This document shows positions 60,401 through 64,000 of a stretch of 64,000 nucleotides of DNA, piece by piece. The translations under genes were made by a program, and so were the position numbers. The DNA is from Petrosia ficiformis (lineage: Eukaryota > Porifera > Demospongiae > Haplosclerida > Petrosiidae), in contig OX345646.1 in assembly GCA_947044365.1 (NCBI GenBank), positions 906,001-970,000 of the forward strand, given 5' to 3'. The first letter of the stretch is position 1; each line of letters starts with the position of its first letter. The notes under the pieces were generated by a model. The model ran no database searches. It worked only from the letters and a program-made list of their open reading frames with translations, and had not been told where the DNA came from.

Positions 60401-62481
60401 TTGGAGTTCCCCCTCGTCCCAATTATGGAAACAATAGATATGTATATCCATAATAGTGATAATATTTAATAATTATCATAGCCTGCAAGTCTGCTCATGC
60501 ATACATACATACATACATACATACATACAATGTATGTACAAACATACATACATACAAACATACATACATACATACATACATACATACATACATACATACA
60601 TACATACGTAAGTACATACAAACATACATACATACATACATACATACATACATACATAAATATTAATAATTACAGAATATTTGTCACTTTCTACAGTTAG
60701 AGGAATCAACAGAGATCATACGGCTACAGGTACCATCAACACATCACCAAAAAGGCTCAAATAACAGTTCGACGTTACCTGTTAGAGTTAAAAGTCGTAA
60801 ACGAAGCATGCCAGCTGTTATTCAAGTTTTCAATTCCGTACGTGAGAAAAAAGGTCAAAAGAAGAGATTGGCGGTAACCGATGACACTTTTGTCCATAGT
60901 TACGACCGGAGTGAATCATCAGGATATCTGAGTCAGCATTCTTCATATAATTCTTTACTGGATCATGACAGTACAGGTAGTATGGGAAGTCAGGACCCAC
61001 GATTTCTGAGCTGCACGTCACTTCCTGTACACAACGGTGTACTACCAAACAGACTTTCACAGAACTCAGATGAAACTCCAGTCACCAACCATTCTACCAG
61101 CATACCAAATTCTCTAAGTCAACCTCTTGCAATAAACCAACAATCAGATACATCTCATAAATTTAATAGTATTGATGTACATACATCCTCCAGTGTCCAT
61201 TCTGTTAATCGTGGTACTAATGAAGAAACTCAACCGAAGGTGCTTAATCGTACGAAATCTTCCTCAAAAGTTGACAAACATAATTGGCATAATGAACAAT
61301 ACTTATCGACAAGTGATTCTATTTCTCCCCAAAGTAGCGGAAGAGATACTGTGACTCCACCACTTAGTAAATACCCAATTCGTAAAGGTTCTCTTCCTGT
61401 AGAAACGAATATATCTCCAAAACATCGCAAGGGTTCTTTACAAGGGAGCTTGACACCTACACAGCTAAGTCCGAAGGTTAGTCCCGAGATAAGACGAAGA
61501 GTTGAATCGATTACCAAACAGATTTCATCTTGTAATGGACACATACCTACTTCTGGAGTGTTCAGTTTTCCAGATCCAGTAGAAGTATTAGGACCAAATT
61601 GGAATCCAGTATCTCATATCGGACGAAACAAAAGCATGGATGATCTGTCACCAGAAGACTTTCCTCCTATTGATCCTCAGTTGGTTGATCAAGCCAACCA
61701 CGCCTACCTCAATCAGACTCGTCCATCAAATCATATCAGTTCACCACAGAGTCCCCAAAGACGTATCTCGGAAGGTCTCAAAAAAAGCACAAGAAGGCCC
61801 GCTCCAACTCCACCTCAATCAAGATCTCGTATACACTCGCAGGGTAGCACACCCGAACAGCTCTCATCTCCATTAATGCGCAGACAGAGTTCAAGTGAAA
61901 GTTCTCCAATAACACCGAAACGAAAGGCCCCTCAACCTCCAAATCAAAAAGGTTCGTGGTCAAGATCTTCTAGTTCCGAAGACCCATTGGAAGTAAAAAC
62001 CCCTGTAATCGAAAATCGTAAATTGTTTTCCAGACAAAAGTCTGAAACAGAAACAGTATTAGTTTCTCAAACTAAGCCTGAGACCCAAACCAGAAATACG
62101 ACTGAGACCAGGGACCACACTCAGAGTTCTGAAGTACAACCCAAGGGACCTGATAGGAGTGGGGGTAAGTCTAAACAAAAAGTACCTCCTGTTTTTAATA
62201 AACAAAAGAGCGAAGAAAAGCGAAAAAAGAGTGCTAACCAGATTCTGATGTCATCTGGTGTGAATGCTGGATTATCTAATGACAGAAGTGATCTCCTGGT
62301 TGCTATTCGTAAAGGAATTCAACTTAAAAATGTTAAGAAAGAAGAGCAAAGAAAGAAACAGCACTCATCTGCTATGCCTTGGGATGTGGCAGCCATTTTG
62401 GAACGAAGATATGCTCTGGAGATTTCAGACAATGAGAACGAAGACGGTGCCGTTCAGGATGCAGAATGGGAAGATTTGTAA
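54405..62481 (+). CDS. WASF: WAVE/SCAR family actin nucleation-promoting factor
   Basis: Three exons: 54405-54672, 54771-55042, 60697-62481 (2325 nt, 774 aa; phases 1 and 0). Residues 1-180 form the WAVE homology domain (MPLAVRYIEPKHL, GVIRQISSLAKHAE, LYSNPEFFFNHW), which binds the Abi/HSPC300 part of the WAVE regulatory complex. The middle is long, Ser/Pro-rich and basic, with PxxP stretches (APTPPQSR, RKAPQPP). Residues 710-774 are the VCA module: WH2 (RSDLLVAIRKGIQLKNV), central helix (DVAAILERRYALE) and acidic end with the penultimate-region Trp (DAEWEDL), which bind G-actin and Arp2/3. At 774 aa it is longer than the roughly 500-560 aa of vertebrate WASF proteins because of the middle region. 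A small exon inside the 5.65 kb intron cannot be excluded. Confidence 0.93.
55715..55975 (+). mobile_element. TGTTCACATT-family element, copy 6
   Basis: tcattcatgataatggcctc, then tatactcaat-type internal sequence, aaaaagattgttggtcattc and gaacatttttctgaagtcat. Confidence 0.7.
56565..56905. repeat. Inverted copy of the GGGGGCACTGAG minisatellite
   Basis: About nine copies of agtaactcagtgcctcccca and ttcctgtc, the reverse complement of the 40556-41330 family. Confidence 0.88.
57480..57970 (-). mobile_element. TGTTCACATT-family element, copy 7, with internal tandem amplification
   Basis: Starts aaatgttcataactataatt. About five copies of a 68-bp unit (gagttacagtataatcatgt, attaaccttatgatattaaa, tatacactatagtacatata) replace the single-copy core. 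Confidence 0.7.
58468..59240. repeat. 65-bp tandem array in WAVE intron
   Basis: About 12 almost identical copies containing gtacatatatagtacatacc, tagtattatatacctagtat and tacatacattattaatatta. Very low divergence suggests recent amplification. Confidence 0.93.
59420..60110. repeat. About 120-130-bp tandem array in WAVE intron
   Basis: About four copies containing gatgtacatagctgtggtga, atgaatcttatgacattaaa and tttatctccatggttacta, plus a related duplicated block near 59430-59590 (ttgatattcatgtgggatgt). Confidence 0.85.
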
Positions 62482-63011
62482 GAAAACAGTTATAAAATGA
62501 AGTTATTGATATGATACTATAAATAATAGTTAATGAAGTTTCACATCCATATAACTGATCATGTGACTTGTGCATTTTCATTGGTCGAACAGACAATAAT
62601 ATAAATTTACATCACAAATTGTATATCAGATATATTATTACTATCAGTCTCAATTCACAAAAGCCATTCATTTTTTTTTGTTTTTTTTTTCGTTTTTGTT
62701 TACGCTGGTACCACATCCAAACAAAATTATCTATTATGCTAACTCAATTTAAATCAAAAATTAATTAAATTGTATTGTTCTAAAAAAAGGTACTTACACA
62801 TGTATGGGTACATGTATATGTACATAATACACTACATGATGACTCGAGATGGAAAGAATGAAAGAAAGACAGGCACCATGTACATGTTTGTAGAATACAT
62901 GGGTACACGTACATATATGTACATAATACACTATATGTACATCTACATAATACACTTAACACATGGGTACATGTAGATATATGTACACAATACATTAGAT
63001 GTACATGTATG

Positions 63012-63322
63012 CAGTGTTCTCACCAGGATTTTGCAATAGGGGGGTACACGAAAGTGACAAAGTAATTATTATGTCATAGTTAATTAATTAATTAATCTTG
63101 TGCAAATTTCTGTTACAATGGGACCCTTACCCTGCTCTTAGGAAATGGGAATCAATGGGTAATAGGCAAATGTGTGTATGGAAATACTTTGAATTTACAT
63201 TTTTGTGTGTTATCATTTTAAAATAGTATTAATAAATTGGGTGTTTTTATGACTGATAGAGGGGTACATTTGCACTATAGGGGGGTACCGTACCCCTCAA
63301 AAACAACATAGAGAGAACACTG
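63012..63322. mobile_element. Non-autonomous hAT-like element (311 bp)
   Basis: Left end CAGTGTTCTC and right end GAGAACACTG are perfect 10-bp inverted repeats. An exact 8-bp duplication CATGTATG flanks it (63004-63011 and 63323-63330). CAG-type ends plus an 8-bp duplication are the hAT hallmark. Subterminal ggggggta motifs face inward at both ends. No transposase. Confidence 0.85.
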
Positions 63323-63759
63323 CATGTATGCACTTAACACATGGGTACATGTACTTATATGTACACAATACACTACATGTACATATATGTACTCATGGCA
63401 TGTACACGTATGTACATAATACACCTACACATGTACATGTACAGTATATGAATTAGACATAATTATAATGTGTTCCCAATTCAATATTCTTATGGGCTGA
63501 ATTTGAAATGACACTTCATAAATAGTTTTGGTTTGAACAGAATGATGAATTACTTGGAAAGAGTACTGATAATATACTAATAATATACTAGAAATCAATT
63601 CAGAAGGTCTATTTCGCTATCATTCATGAATGACTTCAGAGTAGTTTGATATACTGGTTCACCTCTTAATGTCAATGAAGAAGCACTGGATATCTACAAG
63701 ATAATACATATATATATATACACTGTATATATATAATATATATTATTCATACAAACAAC

Positions 63760-64000
63760 ATACATATGTATATACATACATACATACATATATACATACA
63801 TACATACATACATACATACATACATACATACATACATACATACATACATACATACATACATACATACCTACATACATAGATACATACATACATACATACA
63901 TACATACCTACATACATACATACATACATACATACATACATACATAGATACATACATACATACATACCTACATACATACATACATACATACATACATACA
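63760..64000. repeat. ACAT array running off the window
   Basis: (CATA)n with taccta and tagata variants, truncated by the window end. Confidence 0.95.

Larger units (their letters stand above)
55043..60696. other. Second intron of WAVE (5.65 kb), filled with repeats
   Basis: In order: TTAGTTAACTAA-type fragment (55080-55280), TGTTCACATT element (55715-55975), inverted minisatellite (56565-56905), satellite fragment (57230-57370), TGTTCACATT element with internal amplification (57480-57970), 65-bp array (58468-59240), 125-bp array (59540-60110), CATA array (60500-60660). Both flanking exons are phase 0. Confidence 0.75.
62482..64000. other. 3' flank of WAVE to window end
   Basis: Contains T-rich tracts (62670-62700), degenerate tacatgtac/acacatgggtacatgt repeats (62800-63010, 63330-63440), a hAT-like element (63012-63322) and an ACAT array from about 63760 to the window end. 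No gene was seen. Confidence 0.7.

Overview
This is AT-rich, microsatellite-loaded animal DNA with short GT-AG introns. The gene set (a WAVE/SCAR homologue, an animal-type diacylglycerol lipase, BUD13, and receptors with a ROS1/Sevenless-like ectodomain) indicates an early-branching metazoan. A demosponge is my best guess, but that is inference; no species marker was seen. Exon models below were built by hand from ORFs, splice consensus, phase matching and comparison between paralogues.

Layout. (1) 1-15800 (+): the 3' part of a large single-pass receptor with alternating fibronectin-III (FN3) domains and three YWTD-like beta-propellers, then a TM helix and a short tyrosine-rich tail. (2) 17124-26546 (+) and (3) 28298-40400 (+): two tandem paralogues, shorter outside the cell (signal peptide, FN3-like, propeller, FN3, Ser/Thr-rich stalk, TM). 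Their long cytoplasmic tails are built from tandem 'YFELERRDG' modules. None of the three has a kinase domain. (4) 41512-45397 (-): BUD13, a spliceosome/RES-complex subunit with a very expanded SPDLSPPRKGR repeat. (5) 45563-53734 (+): diacylglycerol lipase (14 exons, 700 aa), head-to-head with BUD13 across 165 bp. (6) 54405-62481 (+): a WAVE/SCAR actin nucleation-promoting factor (3 exons, 774 aa) with a 5.65 kb second intron.

The first three genes form a receptor cluster made by tandem duplication; flanking and intronic sequence is also shared. The tails carry many YxxL/YxxV motifs in place of a catalytic domain, so they look like phosphotyrosine docking or endocytic receptors. The three other genes are conserved housekeeping or signalling genes.

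The non-coding DNA is dominated by tetranucleotide (ACAT/TGTA) arrays, minisatellites and many small non-autonomous DNA transposons. Several have clear terminal inverted repeats and target duplications (three hAT-like with 8-bp duplications). There are also two fragments of a tRNA-derived SINE. The most noteworthy signals are the kinase-less ROS1-like cluster with minisatellite-encoded tyrosine tails, a frame-breaking hybrid exon in the third receptor, and a splice donor amplified six-fold in the lipase gene.
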